This document shows, piece by piece, positions 1 through 6,859 of a stretch of 18,580 nt of DNA. Source of the DNA: Pontiellaceae bacterium (GTDB lineage: Bacteria; Verrucomicrobiota; Kiritimatiellia; Kiritimatiellales; Pontiellaceae). The stretch covers positions 1 through 18,580 of the forward strand of contig JAFGWS010000002.1 of assembly GCA_016937035.1 (NCBI GenBank). The letters run 5' to 3'. A program made the translations under genes and the position numbers. The notes under the pieces were generated by a model. That model was given only the letters and a program-made list of their open reading frames with translations, was not told the DNA's origin and searched no databases. The stretch's first letter is position 1. Each line of letters begins with the position of its first letter.

Positions 1-242
1 AGAATGCAAGCTGTAAATAAACGCCTCTTTTTAGGGGCGTTTGAAAGAGAGGAAACCGGAAAAACTAGTGAATGACCAAACTCCAGGGCGAGCTGCTTGC
101 AGCTCGCGGTGTGATAGTAAAAGCCGGTCTCATCGGCAAACCACAACAGCATGCCGCGGACATGCGGTTGGTTCATGACGCTTGTTGCCACCCAGCTTGC
201 AGGATTGGACTGGGCAAACTCGATGATTTCCTTTTGATTCAT
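1..242 (-). pseudogene. 5' part of a pyridoxamine-phosphate-oxidase-family gene with an abnormal downstream part
   Basis: The minus-strand reading frame opens with ATG at 242, preceded by a good ribosome site (AAGGAG, 7 nt before the ATG). The first 50 or so residues (MNQKEIIEFAQSNP..., then HVRGMLLWFADETGFYYHTA around residues 27-46) match the N-terminal strand pair of the small FMN-binding pyridoxamine 5'-phosphate oxidase-like family, whose members are usually about 130-150 residues. After CKQL the frame stays open to the window edge but no longer resembles the family. A one-base frame change there gives a TAG stop at 67-65, followed by a terminator-like hairpin. I read this as a gene with an internal deletion or frameshift, or an assembly junction. 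The FMN and substrate role is from family knowledge only. The gene sits 84 nt downstream of the AraC gene on the same strand. Confidence 0.55.
19..42 (-). terminator. Possible intrinsic terminator for the minus-strand genes
   Basis: The arms AAACGCC (19-25) and GGCGTTT (36-42) form a perfect 7-bp stem with a 10-nt loop. Read on the minus strand the hairpin continues into TTTATTTA, a T-rich though imperfect tract. It lies just after the frame-shifted TAG at 67-65 of the flavoprotein remnant, which is where a terminator would be expected. The tail is weaker than a classic poly-U run. Confidence 0.35.
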
Positions 243-326
243 GTTGTTACTCCTTCTTTCGTTCAATTTGGGATGGACGATAGGGAGCTTTGGGATCTTC
301 GTCTTTCACCAACCTGCTGAAATGTA

Positions 327-1286
327 TCAGGATTCTGCTGAACTGAAGACATTCCGGAACGCGGACGGGGAAAGATGGTATCGTTGGCGGAAACACGATG
401 AAAAGTGGGATGAACTATTGAATCCGCAATCCATGGCGATTTCCGTGAGGTTTCGCTCTCCATCAATCAGCAGCGTTCGGGCGTGGCCGAGGCGGACGTG
501 ACGAAGATAATCCATGGGTGTTTGTCCGGTTTCCTTTTTGAACTCGCGCGAAAAGTGGGCAGCGGAAAGACCGGCTTTAAGAGCGATGTCTTCGATCGTT
601 ATCTTTTGGCCGAAGCTATGGTGAATAAACTCCTGGGCCCGTCGAATCTGCAATCGGGCTGCCAAGGTGCTTATCGGACTTTCCAGGCAAAATATGGCTC
701 GGATCAGCTGGTGGGTCAACCGGATGCCGATGGCACTCAGCATGGAAGCTTTGCCGGGTTGGTCGTTGCCGTATTCCAGTATGAACTCGCGGGTAGTTCC
801 GACCAGGTTGTCGGGCAGGGGATGATGGCATCCGTTCAGGCGTTTGGGCGGTAGGTGGTATTCGTCCAGCATCAGCTCGAAAAAGGGGGCCGAAATCATG
901 ATGGCAATATAGCGGGGAGGACGCTCGGATTCGATTTCCTGATGCGGAACACCGGGGGAAAAGGAACATATTCTTCCGGCGGGGATGCTGCGGGTTTCTC
1001 CATTGTCCAGTTTGATCTGGCTGTGGTTGTCGAACGTGAGGACGAACGAATAGGCCGGGTGGCAATGCGATGGTGTGGTCGCATAGCCGCATGCACCGGT
1101 TACTGGAACGAATAGCCCAATGTCTTCGGTTACTGCACCCTCAATATGCCGAAGCTGGTCGGGAGTGATCGCCCCGACTAGGTTTTGTATGAGTTCCAGA
1201 TCCTTATGCATGCCGGAAACGTAGGGGGTTTTCCCCCGGGTCGCAAGTATTCCGGGCCGGGCTTTTACGGAGCAATACCGGACCAT
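327..1286 (-). CDS. AraC-family transcriptional regulator with N-terminal cupin-type sensor domain
   Basis: A DNA-binding regulator with the AraC/XylS layout. The N-terminal beta-rich domain contains the cupin-like segment TPSHCHPAYSF and then PAGRICSFSPGVPHQ; a C-terminal AraC domain of about 100 residues carries two helix-turn-helices, ITIEDIALKAGLSAAHFSREF and LTEIAMDCGFNSSSHFS. The frame can be opened by TTG at 1313, but that overlaps the stop of tex. I prefer ATG at 1286, 13 nt after the tex stop, giving 319 residues. ATG at 1211 (MHKDLELIQ) is also possible, and none of the three has a clear ribosome site. Lying on the same strand right behind tex, it may be co-transcribed. The ligand and target genes cannot be read from the sequence; the neighbouring flavoprotein gene is the only local candidate target. 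Confidence 0.9.
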   Translation of the reverse strand: MVRYCSVKARPGILATRGKTPYVSGMHKDLELIQNLVGAITPDQLRHIEGAVTEDIGLFVPVTGACGYATTPSHCHPAYSFVLTFDNHSQIKLDNGETRSIPAGRICSFSPGVPHQEIESERPPRYIAIMISAPFFELMLDEYHLPPKRLNGCHHPLPDNLVGTTREFILEYGNDQPGKASMLSAIGIRLTHQLIRAIFCLESPISTLAARLQIRRAQEFIHHSFGQKITIEDIALKAGLSAAHFSREFKKETGQTPMDYLRHVRLGHARTLLIDGERNLTEIAMDCGFNSSSHFSSCFRQRYHLSPSAFRNVFSSAES

Positions 1287-1299
1287 CCGTTCCAGAGGC

Positions 1300-3585
1300 T
1301 TATAAGTCCGCAAAGGGGTTGGCGCTGAATCCTTTTGGCTTTTGGGGACGGTTGTTATTCTGTCGCGGGCTGTCCGGACGGTTTTCGCGGCGCGGACCCT
1401 TCGGCGCCGGCGGTTTCGCGGATTGCTCCTTCTTGGCGGAGAGCGAAATGCGCTTGCGCTGGAGGTCGATCTCCAGCACGCGGACGTCGATGCGGTCGCC
1501 CGCCTGCACGACTTCGGCTGGATCCTTGATGTAGCGGTCGCTCAGCTGCGAAATATGCACCAGGCCATCCTGATGGACGCCGATATCCACAAACGCGCCG
1601 AACGCGGTGACGTTGGTCACGATCCCTTTCAGTTCCATGCCCTCCTTGAGGTCGTTCATGGTCATAACGTCCTCACGGAAGCCGACTTCCTCGAACTTTT
1701 CGCGCGGGTCGCGCCCGGGCTTTTTCAATTCGTCGATGATATCCTTGAGCGTGAGTTCGCCGACGTCGTCGCCGATATAGGCTGAAAGCTTGATTTGGCA
1801 GATGATTTCGACGTTGCCAATGAGCTTTTCCAGCGGCGCGCCAAGATCGGAGGCAATCTGCTCGACGAGCTTGTACCGTTCCGGGTGGACGGCGGAGGCA
1901 TCGAGCGGCTGCTCGCCGCCGCGCACGCGCAGGAATCCGGCTGCCTGCTCGAAGGCGCGCGGACCCAGGCCGGAAACCTTCAGCAGCTCCTTACGGCTCT
2001 TGAACGCGCCATGTTGGTTGCGGTGTTCCACGATTTTCTTGGCAAGGCTGTCGCCGATGCCGGCGACGCGCGAGAGCAAGGGTGCGCTGGCGGTATTGAG
2101 TTCGACGCCGACGCGGTTGACGCAGCTCACCACCACTTCGTCGAGCTTGTCGGCGAGCAGTTGCTGATAGACGTCGTGCTGGTATTGGCCGACGCCGATC
2201 GACTTGGGGTCGACCTTCACCAGTTCAGCCAGCGGATCCTGCAGGCGGCGCGCAATGGAGATTGCGCCGCGGATGGTCAGGTCGAGCTCGGGAAACTCCT
2301 CGCGCGCAATGGACGACGCGCTGTAGACCGAAGCCCCCGATTCACTGACGGAAACCACGGCAATCTGTTTGCGCATGGTATTCAGGAGACGCTTCACAAA
2401 GGATTCGGTTTCGCGCCCGGCGGTACCATTGCCGACGGCGATGGCTTGCGGCTGGTGTTTTTCGATGAAGGCGGCGAGATCGATCTCCGCCTTGTGGGTT
2501 TGCTGGGCGCCTTGGCTGGGATAGATGGTGATGGTGTCGAGATATTTTCCGGTGGCGTCGAGCGCAACGCATTTGCATCCGGTCCGCAGGCCGGGATCGA
2601 TGCCGATCACGGGCTTTTCACCATAGGGTGCCGCGAGCAGCAGATTACGCAGGTTCTTTGCAAAGATTTCGACGGCAGCGCGGTCGGCCTTCATTTTCAT
2701 CTCGACCGACACATCGATTTCCACGCTGGTGGTCAGCAGGCGCTTGTAGGCATCGAGGATGGCTTTTTCCAGTTCGCCGAAGAACGGCGAGGCGGGATTG
2801 GCGTTGCAGAGATCCTTGATCCGCTCGATCTGGGGCTCGGCATCGATGGCCAGCTTGCGGCGCAACACGCCCTCGGTTTCGCCCCGCCGGATGGCGAGAT
2901 AGCGGTGCGACGGGATTCCGCCGATGGACTGCGAAAAGTCGAAGTAGTCCTTGTACTTGGACTGCTCGTCGGGTTCGGCCGTGGCGGCGGGCGAGGAGGA
3001 GATGGTGCCGGTCTTGAAATAGGCCTCGCGGATCAGGGCCCGCACCTCGGCCTTTTCGGCGATCTGTTCGGCCACGATGTCGCGCGCGCCGGCCAGCGCA
3101 TCCTCTACCGTGGCGACCTCCTTTTCTGCGTTGATGAATGCCGCGGCCTCCGTTTCGGGATCGCCTTGGCCCTGCTGCAGGATGAGTTCCGCCAACGGTT
3201 CAAGGCCCTTTTCCCGGGCAATGGTGGCGCGGGTGCGGCGCTTGGGTTTGTAGGGGAGGTAGAGATCCTCCAACTCCGTTTTCGAAATGCACTCCTCGAT
3301 CTTCAGCCGCAGGTCGTCGGTGAGCTTGCCCTGCTCCTCGATCGACTTGAGAATGGTCTGGCGGCGCGCTTCAAGCGTGTTGTAGTAGGAGAGCCGTTCC
3401 TGGATGTCCGAGATCTGGACTTCATCGAGGTTGCCGTGCACCTCCTTGCGATAGCGCGCAATGAACGGAACGGTGTTGCCCTCCGCAAAAAGCTTCGCTA
3501 CGGCGGCCACCTGCCGCGCGGAAATGTTCACATCCTTCGAGACGAAGGGTACGGGATCGAAAAGGGGTGTTTCCAATGTCATCAT
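1300..3585 (-). CDS. tex: Tex, S1-domain RNA-binding transcription accessory protein
   Basis: A full-length 761-residue Tex homologue. An N-terminal helical segment (about 20-130) includes VPFIARYRKEVHGNLDE. A YqgF/RNase H-like fold starts at IGIDPGLRTGCK (327-338). Helix-hairpin-helix elements follow at about 500-555 (VAGIGDSLAKKIVEHR and VSGLGPRAFEQAAGF). The C-terminal S1 domain (about 649-718) contains GIVTNVTAFGAFVDIGVH and DGLVHISQLSD. A basic, proline- and asparagine-rich tail (719-761) may add RNA contacts. Tex is a conserved cytoplasmic nucleic-acid-binding protein linked to transcription and gene expression; its exact role differs between species. Start ATG 3585 has AGGA 9 nt upstream; a second ATG follows at once. 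No frameshift is seen. Confidence 0.97.
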   Translation of the reverse strand: MMTLETPLFDPVPFVSKDVNISARQVAAVAKLFAEGNTVPFIARYRKEVHGNLDEVQISDIQERLSYYNTLEARRQTILKSIEEQGKLTDDLRLKIEECISKTELEDLYLPYKPKRRTRATIAREKGLEPLAELILQQGQGDPETEAAAFINAEKEVATVEDALAGARDIVAEQIAEKAEVRALIREAYFKTGTISSSPAATAEPDEQSKYKDYFDFSQSIGGIPSHRYLAIRRGETEGVLRRKLAIDAEPQIERIKDLCNANPASPFFGELEKAILDAYKRLLTTSVEIDVSVEMKMKADRAAVEIFAKNLRNLLLAAPYGEKPVIGIDPGLRTGCKCVALDATGKYLDTITIYPSQGAQQTHKAEIDLAAFIEKHQPQAIAVGNGTAGRETESFVKRLLNTMRKQIAVVSVSESGASVYSASSIAREEFPELDLTIRGAISIARRLQDPLAELVKVDPKSIGVGQYQHDVYQQLLADKLDEVVVSCVNRVGVELNTASAPLLSRVAGIGDSLAKKIVEHRNQHGAFKSRKELLKVSGLGPRAFEQAAGFLRVRGGEQPLDASAVHPERYKLVEQIASDLGAPLEKLIGNVEIICQIKLSAYIGDDVGELTLKDIIDELKKPGRDPREKFEEVGFREDVMTMNDLKEGMELKGIVTNVTAFGAFVDIGVHQDGLVHISQLSDRYIKDPAEVVQAGDRIDVRVLEIDLQRKRISLSAKKEQSAKPPAPKGPRRENRPDSPRQNNNRPQKPKGFSANPFADL

Positions 3586-3698
3586 TCGTTCATTCCTGTT
3601 GGTGAAAAATCGTGCGACAGCGTCTTAAAACAGCGCGATGGAGTCAAGTGCGCGTCATCGAATCCTGATCGCGCAGCGCGCCAGAGCCGCAACCAAAG

Positions 3699-3764
3699 TT
3701 GAACCACAGATGGACATCCATGGACACAAATGTTTTTTAACAGAAGGACGCAAAGGTCGCGAAG
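3699..3764 (+). repeat. Degenerate short-period tandem repeat block, copy 1
   Basis: The block begins GAACCACAGATGG and contains two 10-nt units (ATGGACATCC, ATGGACACAA), then a second part with 9-nt units (GGACGCAAA, GGTCGCGAA). The style matches the AACCAC...GGACAC...-type intergenic repeats that are widespread in Planctomycetota, Verrucomicrobiota and Desulfobacterota genomes. It lies in the 391-nt gap between tex and the methyltransferase remnant. The 104-codon frame across it (3638-3952) shows no protein-like composition and is not called. Confidence 0.5.
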
Positions 3765-3890
3765 ATTCAACGGTTTACCTTGAACCGCTCCCATGGGTCG
3801 CTATTCCCTTCGGGAATTATCTTATCGGGCGGACTTTGCGTTCTTCTGTTGAAAAAAACGTGCACAGAAAAAAAGCCGAACGATGGAAAC

Positions 3891-3938
3891 AACAGGGCAT
3901 TCCTGTTGACTCCCCGCCCATGCAGGAATTACCCTGTT
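3891..3938. repeat. Strong interrupted inverted repeat upstream of the methyltransferase remnant
   Basis: The left arm AACAGGG-C-ATTCCTG (3891-3905) pairs with the right arm CAGGAAT-TA-CCCTGTT (3923-3938). This gives two perfect 7-bp helices separated by a 1x2 internal loop and closed by a 17-nt loop. No T-run follows on either strand, so it is not a convincing terminator. It starts 86 nt before the ATG at 3977. It could be an attenuator or regulatory leader of the lost restriction operon, or a small mobile-element end. Confidence 0.5.
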
Positions 3939-3976
3939 CGATAAAAATTTGACCTCGATTCAAAGGATAGCATCGA

Positions 3977-4495
3977 ATGGCAAAAGCACGCACAGAAAAG
4001 AGCACCTCCAACGCTAACCTCAGCTTCGAGGCCAAGCTCTGGCTCGCTGCCGCCAAGCTGCGTAACAGCGCGCGCGAGGAGAATAGGCTGAGGGCCGGTC
4101 AGTTGAGTCTTGCGAAAGAGCCGGGCGACGTTCTGCTGAAAAAGAAGGTGTGGTATAGGCCGGTCGAACCAAACGTAGAGCAAGCGTCTCGCTTGCTTAA
4201 TGTACCGCAGGCGTCCCGCCTTCCCGCTTCTTCAGAAAAGAAGCAAGCGGGACGCTCGTTCCACGATCCCGATACTGCGAAGCGAAGCGACAGGGAGTGT
4301 CACCGCATGACAGTGCAACGCCCGGCGAGCTGGAGAGGAGTCCCAATGCCCGCTGGCCTCCGCGACGCGCATCACCAGCTCGACCTCGCCGTCGACCGCA
4401 TCTCCCGCTCCAAACCCTTCGCCTCAGACGAAGAACGCTTGGATCGCTTGTTTAAGCTGTATGAGGAAATGGCCTTGACAGAAAGGCTGTTTTAA
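3977..4495 (+). pseudogene. Chimeric remnant: HsdM-like N-terminus joined to the C-terminus of a second DNA methyltransferase
   Basis: A 172-codon frame that does not form one real protein. Residues 1-30 (MAKARTEKST..., LSFEAKLWLAAAKLRN) look like the extreme N-terminus of a type I restriction methyltransferase subunit (HsdM). Residues about 31-64 are unrecognised. Residues about 65-95 are the translation of palindromic repeat DNA (the QASRL...QASRLPASSE and QAGRS pattern). From about residue 125 (MPAGLRDAHHQLDLAVDR...FASDEERLDRLFKLYEEM) it resembles the C-terminal end of the large class I SAM-dependent methyltransferases of the YeeA/Eco57I type. The catalytic motifs of both enzymes (DPPY/NPPY and the SAM-binding region) are missing, so it cannot methylate DNA. 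The start has AAGGA about 10 nt upstream. The stop codon merges with the next tandem repeat. Confidence 0.65.
4180..4252. repeat. Cluster of short palindromes inside the methyltransferase remnant
   Basis: Three hairpin-forming units stand side by side. GCAAGCG-TCT-CGCTTGC (4180-4196) is a perfect 7-bp stem with a TCT loop. AGGCG-TCC-CGCCT (4209-4221) follows. The third is an interrupted stem between CCCGCTTCTT and AAGAAGCAAGCGGG (about 4223-4252). The insertion separates the HsdM-like and YeeA-like parts of the chimeric frame, so it may mark the recombination point. Confidence 0.6.
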
Positions 4496-4545
4496 CCACG
4501 GAATACACCGAACACACGGAATTTAAACCGCGAATTACGCGAATG
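4493..4545 (+). repeat. 9-nt-period tandem repeat supplying the start codon of the HEPN-like gene, copy 2
   Basis: The units are CCACGGAAT (4496-4504), ACACCGAAC (4505-4513), ACACGGAAT (4514-4522), then TTAAA, CCGCGAAT (4528-4535) and TACGCGAAT (4536-4544). The repeat runs from the stop codon of the methyltransferase remnant to the first ATG (4543) of the next gene, so the whole 47-nt spacer is repeat. There is no Shine-Dalgarno-like sequence in front of that ATG. Confidence 0.65.
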
Positions 4546-5388
4546 TTTATGGCCACAAAAAAACAACTGAGAGAAATCCTGAAGGAGTGTAATAGACATA
4601 TGGATCCGCTCTCTGAATTCCAGAATGTTCTAACTGCTCGCCTTGCCCCGTACAAAGAGGCCTTGGGCTCGTCTGCAGCCGTAACCAGAAAGATTGTGAA
4701 AAATCTGGAGCCAATTCTTTCACGCTTTCAGGAGCGATTGGTCACGTTGGATGATGACATTAAGGAAGCCTTGCTTGCAATGGCTGAAAATGGGTGGTTT
4801 GTTGATCCGAACACGGTCTATCTGGACAATCTGATGGAATTTTTAGATGCATATAAATCCGGAACAGTTCCTGAGATTGAGGAGCAGGTAATCCAGTTTT
4901 TTGAGGCACAGGTTAGTGTTGTCGAAAAGGATCTCGTCGCGCGATATCCTCATAGGGAAGATGTTTTGAAACAAGCGTTCGAAGCACATCGAAATCATAA
5001 GTATGCTCTCTCTATTCCGGTGTTTTTTTCTCAAGTAGATGGTGTTTGCTTCGATCTAACAGTCGATGAGTATGGAAATGCACGAAATTATTTTATAAAA
5101 AGAAAAGATGGGAAGCCTCAGGTTTCCGAAACTGTTGATGCGTTAATTGATGATTCATACAACGCCGTCTTCCTCGATCCTTTACGGCACTCGTTGCCGG
5201 TTGCATATTCAAAACGAGATAGGCCCGAAGGGTTTTCTTTGCTCAATCGCCATATGGTTATGCACGGCGAATCTCTGGACTACGGAACTCAGCGGTATAG
5301 CCTCCAAGCGTTGTCATTATTAAACTATGTTGCCGTTGTTTTTGGAGGAGCGGTCAAAGAAAAGAAACAAAAGGTGGGGTCGGTATGA
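4543..5388 (+). CDS. HEPN-like protein, probable RNase or toxin-type partner of the RES gene
   Basis: A soluble 281-residue protein with no membrane segment or signal peptide. The N-terminal half (about 1-140) is predicted helical with many charged residues. The middle (about 155-190) looks like a small beta region. The C-terminal helical part contains LLNRHMVMHGESLDYG (233-248). Arg236 and His241 fit the R-x4-6-H motif of HEPN domains, many of which are metal-independent RNases in toxin, CRISPR and abortive-infection systems. The helix that follows (YSLQALSLLNYVAVVF) fits the last HEPN helix. The start is uncertain: ATG 4543 and ATG 4549 lack a ribosome site, while ATG 4600 has AAGGAG 12 nt upstream. 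It overlaps the RES gene by ATGA (5385-5388), implying coupled translation. Composition is visibly AT-richer than tex, suggesting transfer. RNase activity is inferred; a non-catalytic HEPN scaffold is possible. Confidence 0.6.
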   Translation: MFMATKKQLREILKECNRHMDPLSEFQNVLTARLAPYKEALGSSAAVTRKIVKNLEPILSRFQERLVTLDDDIKEALLAMAENGWFVDPNTVYLDNLMEFLDAYKSGTVPEIEEQVIQFFEAQVSVVEKDLVARYPHREDVLKQAFEAHRNHKYALSIPVFFSQVDGVCFDLTVDEYGNARNYFIKRKDGKPQVSETVDALIDDSYNAVFLDPLRHSLPVAYSKRDRPEGFSLLNRHMVMHGESLDYGTQRYSLQALSLLNYVAVVFGGAVKEKKQKVGSV

Positions 5389-6260
5389 GCGAAAACCCGA
5401 TGATGCCTTCGCCTCCAGAAGTTCTTTCCGCCATAGAAGACTGGCGCAGTCTGGATTTACGAAAAGAATGCCGGGACGTCATCCAGCGAGAGTTCAATCG
5501 AATTTTTTGTCATATCATCCAGTGGGCATCCTCAAAAGAGATCAAAGGGGGAGCGAAATACTATCGTGTGCGCGAACACCACAAGACATGGGAAAATACC
5601 AGCGAGTTGTGGGAGCCTCCAAAAGACATTGCACCAAAAGGGCGTTGCAATTTTTCCGGTAAGCCTATGCTTTACGTCTCTCCTTATGGACGAACTTGTT
5701 TTGAAGAGCTTAATGTAGAACGCGGTAAGCAGGTCTACATCATTAAGTACCAGAAGAAACTTGAAATACCTGTGAATTTGAGGCGACTGTATGCGTCGGA
5801 AGCAGAGCCGAAGGATTTATCTGGCAAGCCTGTTCATACCGGAGATGATCTGATTGCATTTCAAGTTTTGCGGGAATTTATCCGATCTGAATTTATGAAG
5901 CCGGTTTGTAAAAAATGTGAAGGGATGGATTATGTCTATAACTTCACTGAATCCATCTGCAATTTTATGGCGATGGAGCAAAAAGATCTGGATGGATTTG
6001 TTTATCCATCTGTAGCAAAGCAGGGCGGTGAGAATGTTACCTTTTTCCCCGAACGTGCCAGAGAGAAGCTGGACCCCGTTGACGTCCGAATTGTTAAGTT
6101 GATTTCGGAGGATGAGTGGTACTCCGATCCTCGGGTTGATGAGGCCGATTGGAAGCCGATTTTGCGAGGGAAAACCCATTTTTTGCGTGGATGTTTTAAG
6201 GGGAGTATCGCTGGCGACCAAATCAGCTGGGTTCCATGTTCGGATTTAGGGGCGTTTTAA
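5385..6260 (+). CDS. RES-domain protein, probable NAD+-degrading effector
   Basis: A 291-residue protein carrying a RES domain from about residue 59. Family landmarks appear in order: YYRVRE with Arg61 and Arg63; WEPP (76-79); GRCNFSGKPMLYVS with Gly86, Arg87, Asn89 and Tyr97; CFEEL with Glu107 and Glu108; and DGFVYPSVAKQGGENVTFF (203-221) with Ser209 in the YPS motif and Asn217. The family is named for conserved Arg, Glu and Ser residues, all present here. Characterised RES toxins such as MbcT and ParT act on NAD+ or use it for ADP-ribosylation. The extra N-terminal 58 residues, a Cys175-x2-Cys178 pair and a C-terminal tail make it larger than the usual RES toxin of about 150-230 residues. 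No Xre/ParS-type antitoxin gene is adjacent; the partner is the HEPN-like gene, overlapping by 4 nt. Expected to be cytoplasmic. Confidence 0.8.
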   Translation: MSENPMMPSPPEVLSAIEDWRSLDLRKECRDVIQREFNRIFCHIIQWASSKEIKGGAKYYRVREHHKTWENTSELWEPPKDIAPKGRCNFSGKPMLYVSPYGRTCFEELNVERGKQVYIIKYQKKLEIPVNLRRLYASEAEPKDLSGKPVHTGDDLIAFQVLREFIRSEFMKPVCKKCEGMDYVYNFTESICNFMAMEQKDLDGFVYPSVAKQGGENVTFFPERAREKLDPVDVRIVKLISEDEWYSDPRVDEADWKPILRGKTHFLRGCFKGSIAGDQISWVPCSDLGAF

Positions 6261-6388
6261 ATATTGGAAAAACGGTTTACAAGTGAGTTGGAAAACGCTC
6301 AGAAGTGACAGAATCGGCGGGCGCGGTTGAATGAAAGTTGAAATGAAAAAGTTGCCTTGGATTTGCTTGTCCTGTGCATCGAGGAACG

Positions 6389-6405
6389 ATTCGGCAATTC
6401 CGAAT
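6389..6405. promoter_or_regulatory. Possible operator upstream of the RhuM remnant
   Basis: ATTCGG (6389-6394) and CCGAAT (6400-6405) form a perfect 6-bp inverted repeat around CAATT, 28 nt upstream of the RhuM ATG and just before its ribosome site. The size and position suit a repressor site, but short inverted repeats occur by chance and nothing else supports it. Confidence 0.25.
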
Positions 6406-6432
6406 AGTTCAGATCGCAAGGAGGCTGCACCT

Positions 6433-6719
6433 ATGAGCAAAGATTCCAAGAATCCAACACCACCGCCAGGCGGACAGTTCCTCGTTTACCAGATGCAGGA
6501 CGGGAAACTGAAGATCGACGTGCGCTTTGAGGGAGAGACGGTTTGGCTGACGCAGCAGCACATGGCGGAGCTGTTTCAGACGACGAAGCAGAACATCGGG
6601 CGGCACTTGAAAAGCATCTTTTCCGAGGGGGAATTGGCGCAGGATTCAGTAGTAAAGGATTCCTTTACTACTGCCGCCAACGGCATAACTACAAGATGAA
6701 GCACTACCGCCTGCGATGG
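6433..6719 (+). pseudogene. Truncated and frameshifted RhuM-family gene
   Basis: ATG 6433 has an excellent ribosome site (AAGGAGG, 8 nt upstream). The product begins MSKDSKNPTPPP and continues with GGQFLVYQMQDGKLKIDVRF and ETVWLTQQHMAELFQTTKQN, then SIFSEGELAQDSVVKDSFTTA. This is the N-terminal DNA-binding-like region of the RhuM family (COG3943), which is normally more than 300 residues. The frame then ends at 6699 after 88 residues. Changing frame near 6680 restores family-like residues (HNYKMKHYRL, compare the usual NYxxKHYNLD). These stop exactly where the 23-nt repeat begins at 6720. The gene therefore has at least one frameshift and is cut off by repeat DNA. RhuM-like genes are common in defence and mobile islands; their function is unclear. 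The ATG at 6331 is not favoured. Confidence 0.75.
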
Positions 6720-6784
6720 GCAGGCAGGGATGCCCACCCCACGACGATGCAAATAAGATGAGCAGGCAGGGACGCCCGCCCCAC
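6720..6784. repeat. Two direct copies of a 23-nt GC-rich palindrome-like repeat
   Basis: The copy at 6720-6742 (GCAGGCAGGGATGCCCACCCC...) and the copy at 6762-6784 (GCAGGCAGGGACGCCCGCCCC...) match at 21 of 23 positions. They are spaced 42 nt apart and both end in CCAC. The reverse complement contains GGCGTCCCTGCC, close to the AGGCGTCCCGCCT unit at 4209-4221. The first copy abuts the truncation point of the RhuM gene. Confidence 0.7.
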
Positions 6785-6859
6785 ATTTTCCGATGCGGGC
6801 ATATTTCCTGAAGTCGGTTAGGTCTTTTCCGAAAACGGTCTAAAACCGAGTCTACAGCT

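Noticed and set aside
1795..3702. A 635-codon open frame on the plus strand opposite tex.
   Set aside because: It is antisense to a full-length Tex gene with clear domains. The long frame is a by-product of GC-rich codon use, and its protein has low complexity (many Gly, Asp, Leu) and no domain resemblance.
3638..3952. A 104-codon frame between tex and the methyltransferase remnant.
   Set aside because: Most of it is translated tandem repeat and hairpin DNA, with no ribosome site and no protein-like pattern.
6264..6310. Two imperfect 24-nt direct repeats starting TTGGAAAA (6264 and 6288) after the RES gene.
   Set aside because: The match needs gaps and is limited to the start and the AAGTGA end; it is too weak to call an attachment site or CRISPR-like unit.
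6812..6853. An imperfect inverted repeat (AGTCGGTTAG with CTAAAACCGAGT) after vapC.
   Set aside because: The pairing is broken and there is no clean T-run on the minus strand, so a terminator cannot be supported.
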